NCBI RefSeq assembly: GCF_024138125.1
Contig: NZ_CP099994.1
Span: 248,001 to 312,000 of the forward strand
Origin: Halorussus salilacus
GTDB taxonomy: Archaea; Halobacteriota; Halobacteria; Halobacteriales; Haladaptataceae
Direction of reading: 5' to 3'
DNA: 64,000 bases
Shown here: positions 50,160-58,480 of the stretch, in pieces
Layout: each line of letters opens with the position of its first letter
Numbering within the stretch: position 1 is the first letter of the stretch
Position numbers and translations under genes: made by a program
Notes under the pieces: model-generated
What the model saw: the letters and a program-made list of their open reading frames with translations, nothing else
Database searches by the model: none
What the model was told of the DNA's origin: nothing

Positions 50160-51925
50160 TGGCGACCCAACTCGACCCGGTCGACGTGGTCACGGTCGGT
50201 GCGGGCTGGACCGGGGGTATCGTCGCCAAGGAACTCGCTCAGGAGGGCTACGACGTGGTGAGCCTCGAACGCGGCGGGGACGTCTCGACCGACGACTTCC
50301 TCACCGCCCACGACGAGCTGGGGTATGCCCTCCGATACAAGCTGATGCAGGACCTCTCGAAGGAGACCATCACGTTCCGGAACGGCACCGACCAGCCCGC
50401 CCTGCCGATGCGCCGATATGGCGCGTTCCTGCCCGGAACCGGCACCGGCGGCGCGGGCGTCCACTGGAACGGGGTGACGTGGCGGTTCCTGCCCTACGAC
50501 TTCCAGATTCGGTCCCGGACCGTCGAACGGTACGGCGAGGACAAGATACCCGAGAACATGCAGTTGCAGGACTGGGGGCTCACCTACGAGGAGATGGAGC
50601 CGTACTACGACCAGTTCGAGTACACGGCGGGCATCTCCGGCACCGCCGGGAACATCGAGGGCGAGACCCAGGACGCGGGCAACCCCTACGAGGGACCGCG
50701 GGCGCGGGACTACCCGCTCCCCCCGATGCAGACGACGCCGCCGCTCGCGCGGTTCATGGACGCGGCCGACGAACTGGGGTACGAACCGTTCATGCAACCG
50801 TCGGCCAACCTCACCGAGGAGTACACCAACCCCGACGGCGTCCGAATGGGTCGCTGCGAGTACTGCGGCTACTGCGAGCGGTTCGGCTGTGAGTGGGGCG
50901 CGAAGTCCTCGCCAATCATCTCGGTGTTGCCCGCCGCCCGCGAGACGGGGAACTTCGAACTCCGGAACAACTCCCACGTAGTCGAGCTGCTCTACGACGC
51001 TGGGCGCCAGCGCGTGCAGGGCGTCAGGTACGTCGACAGAGAGACCAACGACGTGTACGTCCAACCGGCCGAGACCGTCGCGCTGACCGCCTACGTCCTC
51101 AACAACGTCCGTCTGCTGTTGCTGTCGGACATCGGCGAGTCCTACGACCCCGAGACGGGCGAGGGCGTGGTCGGGAAGAACTACTGCTACCAGAACTTCG
51201 GGGCGAGCGCGACGGGGTTCTTCGACGACGAGCGGTGGAACCTCTACATGGGCGCTGGCGCGCTCGGCGCGGCCATCGACGACTTCAACGGCGACAACTT
51301 CGACCACTCGGACCTCGACTTCATCCACGGCGGGAACGTCTCGATATCCCAGACCGGCCAGCGACCCATCGCCAACAACCCCACGCCGGGGGACACGCCG
51401 AGCTGGGGGTCGGAGTTCAAGGAGGCGAGTCTCGACGCCTACCACAGCACGCTGTCCATCTCGGCGCAGGGGTCGGTGATGCCGTTCCAGCGGAACTACC
51501 TCGACCTCGACCCGACCTACACCGACCAGTACGGCCAGCCGCTCCTGCGGATGACCTTCGACTGGCGCGAGCAGGACCGCAACCTCGTCGAGCACATCGG
51601 CCCGCAGTTGGAGGAGATAATGCAGGAGATGGGTGCCGACCGGGTCGACGCGAACACCTCGCTCGAAGGCAGCTTCGACATCACGCCGTACCAGTCGACC
51701 CACAACACCGGCGGGGCCATCATGGGCGACGACCCCGACGAGTCGGTCGTCAACACCTACCTGCAGGCGTGGGAGGCCGAGAACCTCTTCGTTCCGGGCG
51801 CGTCGGCGTTCCCGCACAACAGCGGCTACAACCCGACCGGGACCGTCGGCGCGCTCGCGTTCCGCGCGGCCGAGGGGATGTTGGAGTACCTCGACGACCC
51901 CCAGATGCTCGAAAGCCCGAACTGA
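50159..51925 (+). CDS. GMC-family flavoprotein dehydrogenase, large subunit
   Basis: A 588-residue FAD enzyme. 'DVVTVGAGWTGGIVAKEL' (about 8-25) is the dinucleotide-binding motif, 'GTGTGGAGVHWNG' the GMC signature-like segment, and the C-terminal 'PYQSTHNTGGAIMGDDP' and 'AFPHNSGYNPTGTVGAL' hold the active-site His pair. A 'CEYCGYCERFGCEWGAK' cysteine cluster (about 223-239) could hold an iron-sulfur centre. There is no signal peptide, so it is probably carried out of the cell by the Tat signal of its partner. It oxidises a sugar or polyol; the exact substrate is unknown. Confidence 0.88.
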   Translation: MATQLDPVDVVTVGAGWTGGIVAKELAQEGYDVVSLERGGDVSTDDFLTAHDELGYALRYKLMQDLSKETITFRNGTDQPALPMRRYGAFLPGTGTGGAGVHWNGVTWRFLPYDFQIRSRTVERYGEDKIPENMQLQDWGLTYEEMEPYYDQFEYTAGISGTAGNIEGETQDAGNPYEGPRARDYPLPPMQTTPPLARFMDAADELGYEPFMQPSANLTEEYTNPDGVRMGRCEYCGYCERFGCEWGAKSSPIISVLPAARETGNFELRNNSHVVELLYDAGRQRVQGVRYVDRETNDVYVQPAETVALTAYVLNNVRLLLLSDIGESYDPETGEGVVGKNYCYQNFGASATGFFDDERWNLYMGAGALGAAIDDFNGDNFDHSDLDFIHGGNVSISQTGQRPIANNPTPGDTPSWGSEFKEASLDAYHSTLSISAQGSVMPFQRNYLDLDPTYTDQYGQPLLRMTFDWREQDRNLVEHIGPQLEEIMQEMGADRVDANTSLEGSFDITPYQSTHNTGGAIMGDDPDESVVNTYLQAWEAENLFVPGASAFPHNSGYNPTGTVGALAFRAAEGMLEYLDDPQMLESPN

Positions 51926-51955
51926 AGTCGGGCCCGACGTGAAGTCGGCGGTCTT

Positions 51956-51991
51956 CGTCCGAGCGCGGCGCGGCCGCGCCGCGCTCGGACG
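51956..51991. terminator. Perfect 36-bp palindrome between convergent genes
   Basis: All 18 pairs from 51956/51991 inward match without a loop. It lies between the GMC gene and the leftward acetolactate-synthase-like gene and may serve both ends. Confidence 0.7.
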
Positions 51992-52030
51992 TTCGCGCCG
52001 GTCCCCGGCAGTGGCCGCCGGGGACCGGCG

Positions 52031-52110
52031 GAGCCCTGCGAAGGTCCGCTGAGCCCTGCGAAGCTCTGCGGAGACCTGCGAAGCTTCCCGGAGACCCGCG
52101 TTCGCTTCGG
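52031..52110. repeat. 20-bp degenerate tandem repeat, four copies
   Basis: Units start at 52031, 52051, 52071 and 52091 and begin GAGCCCTGCGAAG, GAGCCCTGCGAAG, GAGACCTGCGAAG and GAGACCCGCGTTC. It lies in the convergent gap and codes for nothing recognisable. Confidence 0.85.
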
Positions 52111-52148
52111 TACCGTTTCGCACGGTCGGTCCGATACCGCTCTCGCGG

Positions 52149-53734
52149 TCACTCCAGCGCCACTTCCACGACCGCCATCTCGTCGCTCGACACCGCCTCC
52201 GAGAGGTCGGCCTCCAGTTCGCCCCAGTCGTCGGGTCGATACGCCTCGACCCCGAAGCTCTCGGCGAACGTCCGGAAGTCGGGGTTGGTGAACTCCGTGC
52301 CGAAGTGCTCGCCGCGGTGTTCGCGCTGTTCCCGGGTGATGAGGTTGTACTCGTCGTCGCGGAACAGGAGGACGGTGTAGCCGCACCCGAGGCGGGTCGC
52401 GGTCTCCATCTCGGCGGCGTTCATCATGAAGCCGCCGTCGCCGGTCACCGCGACCACGTTCGATTCGACCGCGAGGTCGGCCGCGAGGCCGCCCGGGACC
52501 GCGATGCCCATCGACGCCAGTCCGTTCGAGACGATGCAGGTGTTGGGTTCGTAGGTCCGGAAGTTCTGTGCGACCACCATCTTGTGGGTGCCCACGTCCG
52601 AGACCAGCACGTCGTCGTCTGCCATCGCGTCCCTGAGCACCGGGACGACCGTCCGGAGTTCGAAGGGGTCGCCCGCGTCCGGTTCGGGGGTCACGTCGGC
52701 GACGATGTGCTCGCGCAGGTCGTCGTACCAGTCGGTCTCGAAGTCGGCGTTCATCTCGCCACAGCAGTCGTTCAGCGCCCGAATCGCGGCCGCGATGTCG
52801 CTGACCACCTCTACCTCGGGGTTGTAGCGGGCGTACACCTCGGCGGGTTCGCTGTCGACGTGGACGATGGGCGTGTCGCCGTCGGGGCTCCAGTCGGCGG
52901 GGTCGTGCTCGGCGATGTCGTAGCCCACGGTTATCACGAGGTCGGCCGACTCGATGGCGTCGGAGGCCTCCTCGTGGTCGCCCGAGTCGAGGGTCAAAAG
53001 CGAGTGGTCGTCGTCGTCCGAGACCGCACCCTTCCCCATGTAGGTCGCCGCCACCGGGAGGTCGTAGGTCTCGACCAACGCCCGGAGTTCCTCGCTGGCG
53101 TCGGTCCGGACAGCGCCGTTGCCCGCGATGACGATGGGCCGGTCGGCGTCGGCGAGCAGGTCGCGCACCCGGTCTATCGAGGGCGCGTCCGGGTCGGGCC
53201 GCCGCACCCTGTCGCGGGCCGCCATCGGCCGGACCGAGCAGTCCTCGGACGCCACGTCCTCGGGGAGTTCGAGGTGGGTCGCACCCGGCTTCTCGTATTC
53301 GGCGACCTTGAACGCCTTCCGGACCGACTCGTGGACCACGTCGGGGTCGGAAATCTGGGCGTTCCACTTCGTGACTGGTCCGAACATGTCCACGACGTCG
53401 AGGGCCTGATGACTCTCCTTGTGGAGTCGCTCCAGTCCGCCCTGCCCGGTTATCGCCACGAGCGGCGCCTTGTCGAGGTCGCGTCGGCGACGCCTGTCAG
53501 CAGGTTCGTCGCGCCCGGCCCGAGCGTCGAGAGACAGACCCCGGCCTCCCCGGTCAGTCGGCCGTGAACGTCTGCCATGAACGCGGCCCCCTGCTCGTGG
53601 CGGGTCGGGACGAACGCAATCGCCGAGTCCCGGAGCGCGAACAGCAACGCTTCGGTCTCCTCGCCCGGAATCCCGAAGACGTACTCGACCCCCTCCCGTT
53701 CCATCGCTTCGACCAGAACCTCCGCGGTGTTCAT
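52149..53734 (-). pseudogene. Acetolactate-synthase-like ThDP enzyme gene with a single-base frameshift
   Basis: Two overlapping frames form one ThDP enzyme. The N-terminal part (53734 down to about 53480) reads 'AEVLVEAMEREGVEYVFG', with the cofactor Glu in 'GIPGEETEA' and 'GATNLLTGVADAT'. The rest continues in another frame from 'AITGQGGLERLHKESHQALD' to the ThDP motif 'TGDGGFMMNAAEMETATRLG' and 'DEYNLI'. Adding one C near 53477-53480 restores 'GVADATLDKAPLVAITG', the expected family sequence. All catalytic parts are otherwise intact, so this is a very recent mutation or a sequencing error. IlvB-like function is the best guess; no ilvN or ilvC is adjacent. Confidence 0.88.
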
Positions 53735-54056
53735 GCGCCTAGGTCACAACGTCCACGTCCATAGCTTCGGGTGGCGACCTCCGGGTCCGCGTCGACCGCC
53801 CCCGCCCCCAACTTTTATATCAGATACGGAACAATCGTTGTACAGGTCGTATGGAGACCTCTCTCCTCCTCCGTTGACCGGGTACGCGTCCGCGGTCGCG
53901 AGTCGCCGGTGACTCCGTAGTCCTCGCGCTGTCGGCGTCGTTCGCTCTCCCAGCGCTCCGCCCGCGGGCGCGTCCGGTCCGGATTCGCCGTTTCCGTCGT
54001 TCGACGAGAGACAGCAGGGGTAGCGACGAGCGAACGCCACCACACCACAGTACACC
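53735..54056. promoter_or_regulatory. Divergent region with strong TATA box and 8-codon upstream frame
   Basis: ACTTTTATAT (53811-53820) is the clearest TATA box nearby. About 30 nt later is ATG (53851) followed by seven codons (METSLLLR) and a TGA (53875-53877). The hflX ATG comes 180 bp further on at 54057, so the mRNA would have a leader of about 200 nt. No other gene is visible in this 322-bp stretch. Confidence 0.55.
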
Positions 54057-55331
54057 ATGCAAGCAAGACGTGCAGTCGTCGCGAAGCGCACCGACTCCCG
54101 GGCCGTCGATACCGACGAGGTCCGCAGACTGGCAGAGGCCGCCGGATACGAGGTCGTCGCCGAACTCACCCAGACCCGCGCGGAGGACTCCACTACCCAG
54201 TTCGGTCGCGGGAAGGTCGAGGAGCTGGTCGAGACCGTGGCCGAGACCGACGCGAGCGTCGTCGTGTTCGACAACGAACTCACGCCGACCCAGACCGTCG
54301 AACTCGCGGAGGCGTGTCCCGGCGAGACGACGGTCCTCGACCGGTACCGATTGGTCCTCGACATCTTCGAATCGGGTGCGGGGACCAAGCGGGCGGAGTT
54401 GCAGGTCCGACGCGAGCAGTTGCAGTGGGAACTCCCGAGAATTCGGGAGTGTTCCGACGAGCAGGCCATGAACCGATTCACCGAGTCGGGGACGCGCTAC
54501 TACGACGTCCGCGACCGCATCGACGAACTCGACCGGAAGCTCGCCGACCTCGGCGAGCGGGCCCACCAGCGCCGCGAGCGCCGCCGCGAGGAGGGCTTCG
54601 AGTTCGTCGCGCTGGCGGGCTACACCAACGCCGGTAAGTCGACACTCCTCCATCGACTGGCCGACGACCTCGACTTCGAGGCCCGCGAGGCCGACCACGC
54701 CGACCTCGACGCGACCGCCGAGGTCGAAGACCGCCTGTTCAAGACGCTCGACACCACCACGCGCCGGGCGACCGTCCGCGGTCGGCGCGCGCTCGTCACC
54801 GACACCGTGGGGTTCGTCGACGACCTCCCCCACGACCTCGTCTCGTCGTTCCACGACACGCTCTCGGCGACCGAGTCCGCGGAGTGCGTCGTCCTCGTGG
54901 CCGACGCCAGCGACCCGCCCGCCGAACTCCGACGGAAACTACGGACCGGGTTCGACCTGCTCGAAGACGCCGAGGGCGAGGTCGTGGTCGCGCTGAACAA
55001 GGCCGACCTCGTCCCCGAGGGCGACCTCGCGGCGCGCCGCGAGGTCGCCGCCGACTTCGCCGCCGAGCCACTCGCCGTCAGCGCGACGGCGGGCACGAAC
55101 CTCGACGCGCTCCGGGACCGGATCGCCGCGGCCCTGCCCGACCGCCGCGAGGCGACCCTCTCGGTCCCGAACGACGACGACGCGATGAGCCTCGTGTCGT
55201 GGCTCTACGACCGGGTGCGGGTCGAGGACGTGACCTACGCCGACGACGAGGTCCGGGTCGAGTTCGCGGGGACCCCCTCGATAGTCGAACGCGCGCGAGG
55301 ACGGGCCGACCGACTGGTCTCCGAGTCGTGA
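54057..55331 (+). CDS. hflX: HflX-family ribosome-associated GTPase
   Basis: A 424-residue GTPase. The N-terminal HflX domain includes 'GRGKVEELVETVAETDASVVVFDNELTPTQ' (split segments; the 'FDNELTPTQ' motif is diagnostic) and a long helical linker ('LADLGERAHQRRERRREEG'). The G domain begins near 185 with 'GYTNAGKSTLL' (G1), 'DTVGFVDDLPHDLV' (G3) and 'NKADLV' (G4). HflX binds the large ribosomal subunit and rescues stalled ribosomes under stress in bacteria; a similar role is inferred here. Its promoter lies about 240 bp upstream. Confidence 0.94.
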   Translation: MQARRAVVAKRTDSRAVDTDEVRRLAEAAGYEVVAELTQTRAEDSTTQFGRGKVEELVETVAETDASVVVFDNELTPTQTVELAEACPGETTVLDRYRLVLDIFESGAGTKRAELQVRREQLQWELPRIRECSDEQAMNRFTESGTRYYDVRDRIDELDRKLADLGERAHQRRERRREEGFEFVALAGYTNAGKSTLLHRLADDLDFEAREADHADLDATAEVEDRLFKTLDTTTRRATVRGRRALVTDTVGFVDDLPHDLVSSFHDTLSATESAECVVLVADASDPPAELRRKLRTGFDLLEDAEGEVVVALNKADLVPEGDLAARREVAADFAAEPLAVSATAGTNLDALRDRIAAALPDRREATLSVPNDDDAMSLVSWLYDRVRVEDVTYADDEVRVEFAGTPSIVERARGRADRLVSES

Positions 55332-55337
55332 CGCGAT

Positions 55338-55946
55338 TCAGCACCCGCCGCCGCCAGCCGCGCCGCAGCTCGCGGCGCTGGCGCTCACCGCGGCGGTCGT
55401 GACGACCGCCGCGTCCGACCCGGTCGAGTAGTCCTCGCACTCGCCCCACGCGACCGGTGCGATGGCGTCGTCGATGTCGTCTTCCCGGTTCATCACCTCG
55501 CGGAGGCGCTCGGAATCGAAGTCGGGGTCGGCGACGAACTCCCCGACGATGTCGGGCGGGAGCGCGACCCGCCGACACTCCTCGGCCTCGAACAGCCCCG
55601 CGCCGCCGAAGCCGAACTGGACGTCGTAGTGGCGGACGAACACGCCCTCGCGCTCGAAGGCGTCGTGCATCGCCTCGACCGCCGTCGCCACCAGCGGCCA
55701 CACCCGCTCGCGGTCGAGGCTCTCTACGTCCTCGCCGAGCGAGAACCGCGCGATGGGGACGGTCACGGGTTCGTCGTCGGGTCCCTCGTTGACCACCGCG
55801 ACGCCGGTCATCCCGAACTCCGCGAGTCCGTGGGCGTCGGCGTCCACGCGAGCGTCCATCGCGTCGTCGGCCGCGTCCTGTGCGGCCTCGATGCGGGCCT
55901 CCGCCTCGTCGTCACCGCTGCCGAGCAGTCGGTCGAGTAGCGACAT
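55338..55946 (-). CDS. Haloarchaeal protein of unknown function with Cys/Gly-rich C-terminus
   Basis: A 202-residue soluble acidic protein without a recognised domain. It starts 'MSLLDRLLGSGDDEAEA', contains 'GLAEFGMTGVAVVNEGPDDEPV' and 'HDAFEREGVFVRHYDVQFG', and ends in a flexible tail 'AVSASAASCGAAGGGGC'. A last-residue cysteine in a glycine run invites ideas of lipidation, metal binding or peptide modification, none proven. The stop lies 6 bp past the end of hflX, which converges on it. Confidence 0.7.
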   Translation of the reverse strand: MSLLDRLLGSGDDEAEARIEAAQDAADDAMDARVDADAHGLAEFGMTGVAVVNEGPDDEPVTVPIARFSLGEDVESLDRERVWPLVATAVEAMHDAFEREGVFVRHYDVQFGFGGAGLFEAEECRRVALPPDIVGEFVADPDFDSERLREVMNREDDIDDAIAPVAWGECEDYSTGSDAAVVTTAAVSASAASCGAAGGGGC

Positions 55947-55978
55947 GCGTGGGACTTCTCTCGAACCTGACTTGAAAC

Positions 55979-57376
55979 TTACTCGCGCTCCTCGACCACC
56001 ACGACCCGCAGGTCGTTGACGTTCGTGCCGGTGGGGCCGGTACGAATCGCGCAGTCGGCGGCGTCGAGCGCGGGGAGCGAGTCGTTGGCGGCGAGCGCCT
56101 CACGGGCGCTCGCCGCCGAGATTCCTCCCTCGACCGTCCCCGTGGTCCGCCCGCCCACGGTCTCCGAATCGACGAGTCCGCCCGCGACCTCGGTCCCGCC
56201 GTCGCGGCCGTCGGTGTCCACGCTGGCGAGCGCGACGCCCGCGGCGTCGAGTTCGAGCCCGGCCGACAGCGCGAACTCGAGGTTCGGCCCGCCCGACCCG
56301 TCGCCCCGGACGGTCACCGTGGTCTCGCCGCCCGAGAGGAGTATCGCGGGCGATTCGACCGGATTCCCGGTCGCGCGGACCTCCTCGGCGATTGCGGCGT
56401 GGGTCTTTGCGGCCTCGCGGGCCTCGCCCCGCACCCGCGAGGAGAGGACCAGCGGAGCGAATCCGCGGTCTCGGGCCACGTCTGCCGCGGCGTCGAGCGC
56501 GGTCCTCGCGCTCGCGAGGACGTGCATCGAGACGCGCTCGAAGGCGGCGGCCCCCTCGGTCGGCGTCTCGGATAGCTCGCCGCGCGCGCCGCGCTCCAGT
56601 CGCTCGCCGACCGCCTCCGGCGGGTCGGTCCCCCGGCGGTCCAGCACGGCGAGCGCGTCCTCGAAGGTCGAGGGGTCGGGCGAGAGCGGCCCGCTGGCGA
56701 CGGTCCCGAGGTCGTCGCCCACCACGTCGCTCAGAACGAGTCCGACAACCCGGGCCGGGGCGACTCGCTCGGCGAGTCGCCCGCCCTTCAGCGCCGAGCA
56801 GTGCTTGCGGACCGCGTTGATCTCGTCGATGGTCGCGCCGCTTTCGAGCAGGTCGGCGGTGAGTTCGCGCAGGTCGGCGAGCCCGAGCCCCTCGGCCGGA
56901 GCGGGCAACAGCGCGCTCGCGCCGCCCGTCACGACCGCGAGGACGAGCGTCGTCTCGTCGGCGTCGTCGGCGAGGTCGAGCACGCGGCGAGCGCCAGCGA
57001 CCCCGCGCTCGGTCGGAATCGGGTGGTCGCCCTCCACCGCGTCGATTCGGTCGCACTCGGTCGGCGAGTCGACGACCACGACCCCGCGGTCGAGTCGGTC
57101 GCCCAGCAGGGCCTCCAGTTCGGCGGCGACGCCCCCGGCGGCCTTGCCGCCGCCGAGGACGACCACCTCGGAGAAAGCGCTCAGGTCGTGGGACTCGTCG
57201 GCGACCCTCAGGACCCCGTCCTCGACCGAGACCGCCTCGCCGACGACCCGCCGGGGGTTCGCCGCAGCGATTCCGGCGGTCACGCAGTCGAGCGCGAGGT
57301 CGCGGGCGGGCGTGGTCGCGAGCGCGTCTCGGTTCCGGATTCGAACGTCGTTCCCGGCCGAAGGGTCCTCGGTCAT
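55979..57376 (-). CDS. Glycerate 2-kinase (MOFRL family)
   Basis: A 465-residue kinase of the GckA/TtuD type (DUF4147 plus MOFRL). 'VVLGGGKAAGGVAAELEAL' contains the conserved Lys region, 'VVTGGASALLPAPAEG' the phosphate-binding loop, 'EINAVRKHCSALKGGRLA' the family block, and 'ILLSGGETTVTVRGDGSGG' plus 'TDGRDGGTEVAGG' the MOFRL motifs (D and E). It phosphorylates D-glycerate to 2-phosphoglycerate, joining semiphosphorylative or glycerate metabolism to glycolysis. It is separated by 32 bp from the unknown gene downstream, so co-transcription is possible. Confidence 0.9.
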   Translation of the reverse strand: MTEDPSAGNDVRIRNRDALATTPARDLALDCVTAGIAAANPRRVVGEAVSVEDGVLRVADESHDLSAFSEVVVLGGGKAAGGVAAELEALLGDRLDRGVVVVDSPTECDRIDAVEGDHPIPTERGVAGARRVLDLADDADETTLVLAVVTGGASALLPAPAEGLGLADLRELTADLLESGATIDEINAVRKHCSALKGGRLAERVAPARVVGLVLSDVVGDDLGTVASGPLSPDPSTFEDALAVLDRRGTDPPEAVGERLERGARGELSETPTEGAAAFERVSMHVLASARTALDAAADVARDRGFAPLVLSSRVRGEAREAAKTHAAIAEEVRATGNPVESPAILLSGGETTVTVRGDGSGGPNLEFALSAGLELDAAGVALASVDTDGRDGGTEVAGGLVDSETVGGRTTGTVEGGISAASAREALAANDSLPALDAADCAIRTGPTGTNVNDLRVVVVEERE

Positions 57377-57418
57377 CGAGTCGGCGTTCGGCGGGCGCGG
57401 TCGTAACTGCTGTGGTCC

Positions 57419-57655
57419 TCACAGGAAGCGGGCGTACCCGCAGGCGTCACACCGGAGTTCGCCGCCGCGGTGTCGCAGAATTCCCTGCTGGCAGTCCGGG
57501 CAGGGACCGACGACCGATTCGGTGGCTTCCCCTCGGGTCTCGACCGCCCGTCGGAGCCACCGCAGCTCCGATTCGAGTCGCTCGACCCGGCGTTCGAGGT
57601 CGTTCAGTCTGGGGACACGCCGCCGGGGGCGTGACCGGTCTGCGGGCTGGTTCAT
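57419..57655 (-). CDS. Coiled-coil zinc-ribbon protein
   Basis: A 78-residue protein: basic N-terminus, coiled coil 'LNDLERRVERLESELRWLRRAV' (about 19-40) and a C-terminal ribbon with 'GPCPDCQQGI' and 'RCDACGYARF' (two CxxC pairs). The ATG at 57655 directly precedes the basic stretch; a longer version from 57712 would add 19 residues of unlikely composition. Nucleic-acid or protein binding is probable. It is upstream of and on the same strand as the glycerate kinase gene. Confidence 0.75.
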   Translation of the reverse strand: MNQPADRSRPRRRVPRLNDLERRVERLESELRWLRRAVETRGEATESVVGPCPDCQQGILRHRGGELRCDACGYARFL

Positions 57656-57768
57656 GGCGTTCACCGGTCCGGAAGCTACGCGGTCGGTCGGCCTAACGGT
57701 TCCGTCGGACACCGAGCGTGGACCGTCCCGTCAGCGCGGGGTTCGCGGGTCGCTCCCGCCCGAACGAG

Positions 57769-58113
57769 TTACCGAATCCGGCGGTAGTCGTACTGGCCGC
57801 GGACGTTCTCGTGGAAGTACGAGCCGTGGGAGCGCGCGCCGAGCAGTCCCTCGTAGGTCTCGCGAGGCACGTCGTCGTACCGGTAGATGCCGCCGCTCTG
57901 GAACTCGATTTCGAGGGTCTCGCCGTCGCTATCGTAACCGACGCTCCGGATGCTACTCGACGCGACCGGCGTCCGGGTCTCGGCCACGTAGGCCAGCTTC
58001 TCGTAGGGCGCGTAGCCGACGATTCGCCCGCCGTGGTAGCACAGCAGACCGTGGTCTCCCTCCTCCACGTCCTCGCACTCGATTCGCTCGCCCGCCTCGG
58101 TTATCGCCTGCAT
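57769..58113 (-). CDS. KTSC-domain protein with haloarchaeal N-terminal domain
   Basis: A 114-residue protein. The C-terminal 60 residues contain the KTSC pattern ('SSSIRSVGYDSDGETLEIEF', 'GGIYRYDDVPRETYEGLL', 'SHGSYFHENVRGQYDYRRI'); the K of KTSC is missing and 'SVGYD' occupies the core. The N-terminal part ('ITEAGERIECEDVEEGDHG', 'GYAPYEKLAYV') is unassigned. KTSC domains bind or act on nucleic acids in some fusions, but no function is established. A longer start at 58143 is possible. Confidence 0.8.
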   Translation of the reverse strand: MQAITEAGERIECEDVEEGDHGLLCYHGGRIVGYAPYEKLAYVAETRTPVASSSIRSVGYDSDGETLEIEFQSGGIYRYDDVPRETYEGLLGARSHGSYFHENVRGQYDYRRIR

Positions 58114-58190
58114 GTGTCCGGTCACGCCGGGGTCGCCACTCAAGCCATCGGCCGCGGGCGGGCGAAGGGGGACAACCCCGCGAGCGACCG

Positions 58191-58225
58191 CGCCAGCGGC
58201 GGCCGGTGACCGGCCGCCGCTGGCG
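58191..58225. repeat. 35-bp perfect palindrome between divergent genes
   Basis: Seventeen pairs around one central base (58191-58207 with 58209-58225) end 35 bp before the rightward gene at 58261 and lie 78 bp upstream of the leftward gene's start at 58113. It cannot be a terminator of either neighbour. Confidence 0.85.
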
Positions 58226-58260
58226 ACAGAGCTACCGGTATCGGGGTCGTACTCTCACCC

Positions 58261-58473
58261 ATGCCGGAACTGTACGGCGAGTACGAGGGGGACGCCGAGT
58301 CCCAGTACGTCGGGTGTCTCAACTGCGGCGACGCGGTCGACCTGTTCGAACCCCACCCGATGTTCCGCGACGAGTCGGTGTCCGAGGTCGGCGACGTGAC
58401 CGCACGCACCTACCACTTCTGTAGCGATGGGTGCCTGCAAACGTGGAAGAAGAAACGAGAGTACGGGGAGTGA
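58261..58473 (+). CDS. Small TRASH-like zinc-finger protein
   Basis: A 70-residue protein with 'YVGCLNCGDAVDLF' and 'TYHFCSDGCLQTWKKK': a CxxC plus CxxxC pair at the usual spacing of treble-clef/TRASH zinc fingers. Basic residues at the C-terminus suggest nucleic-acid contact. Haloarchaea carry many such micro-proteins; the individual role is unknown. It converges on the arylsulfotransferase gene, 7 bp away. Confidence 0.82.
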   Translation: MPELYGEYEGDAESQYVGCLNCGDAVDLFEPHPMFRDESVSEVGDVTARTYHFCSDGCLQTWKKKREYGE

Positions 58474-58480
58474 GTCGACC

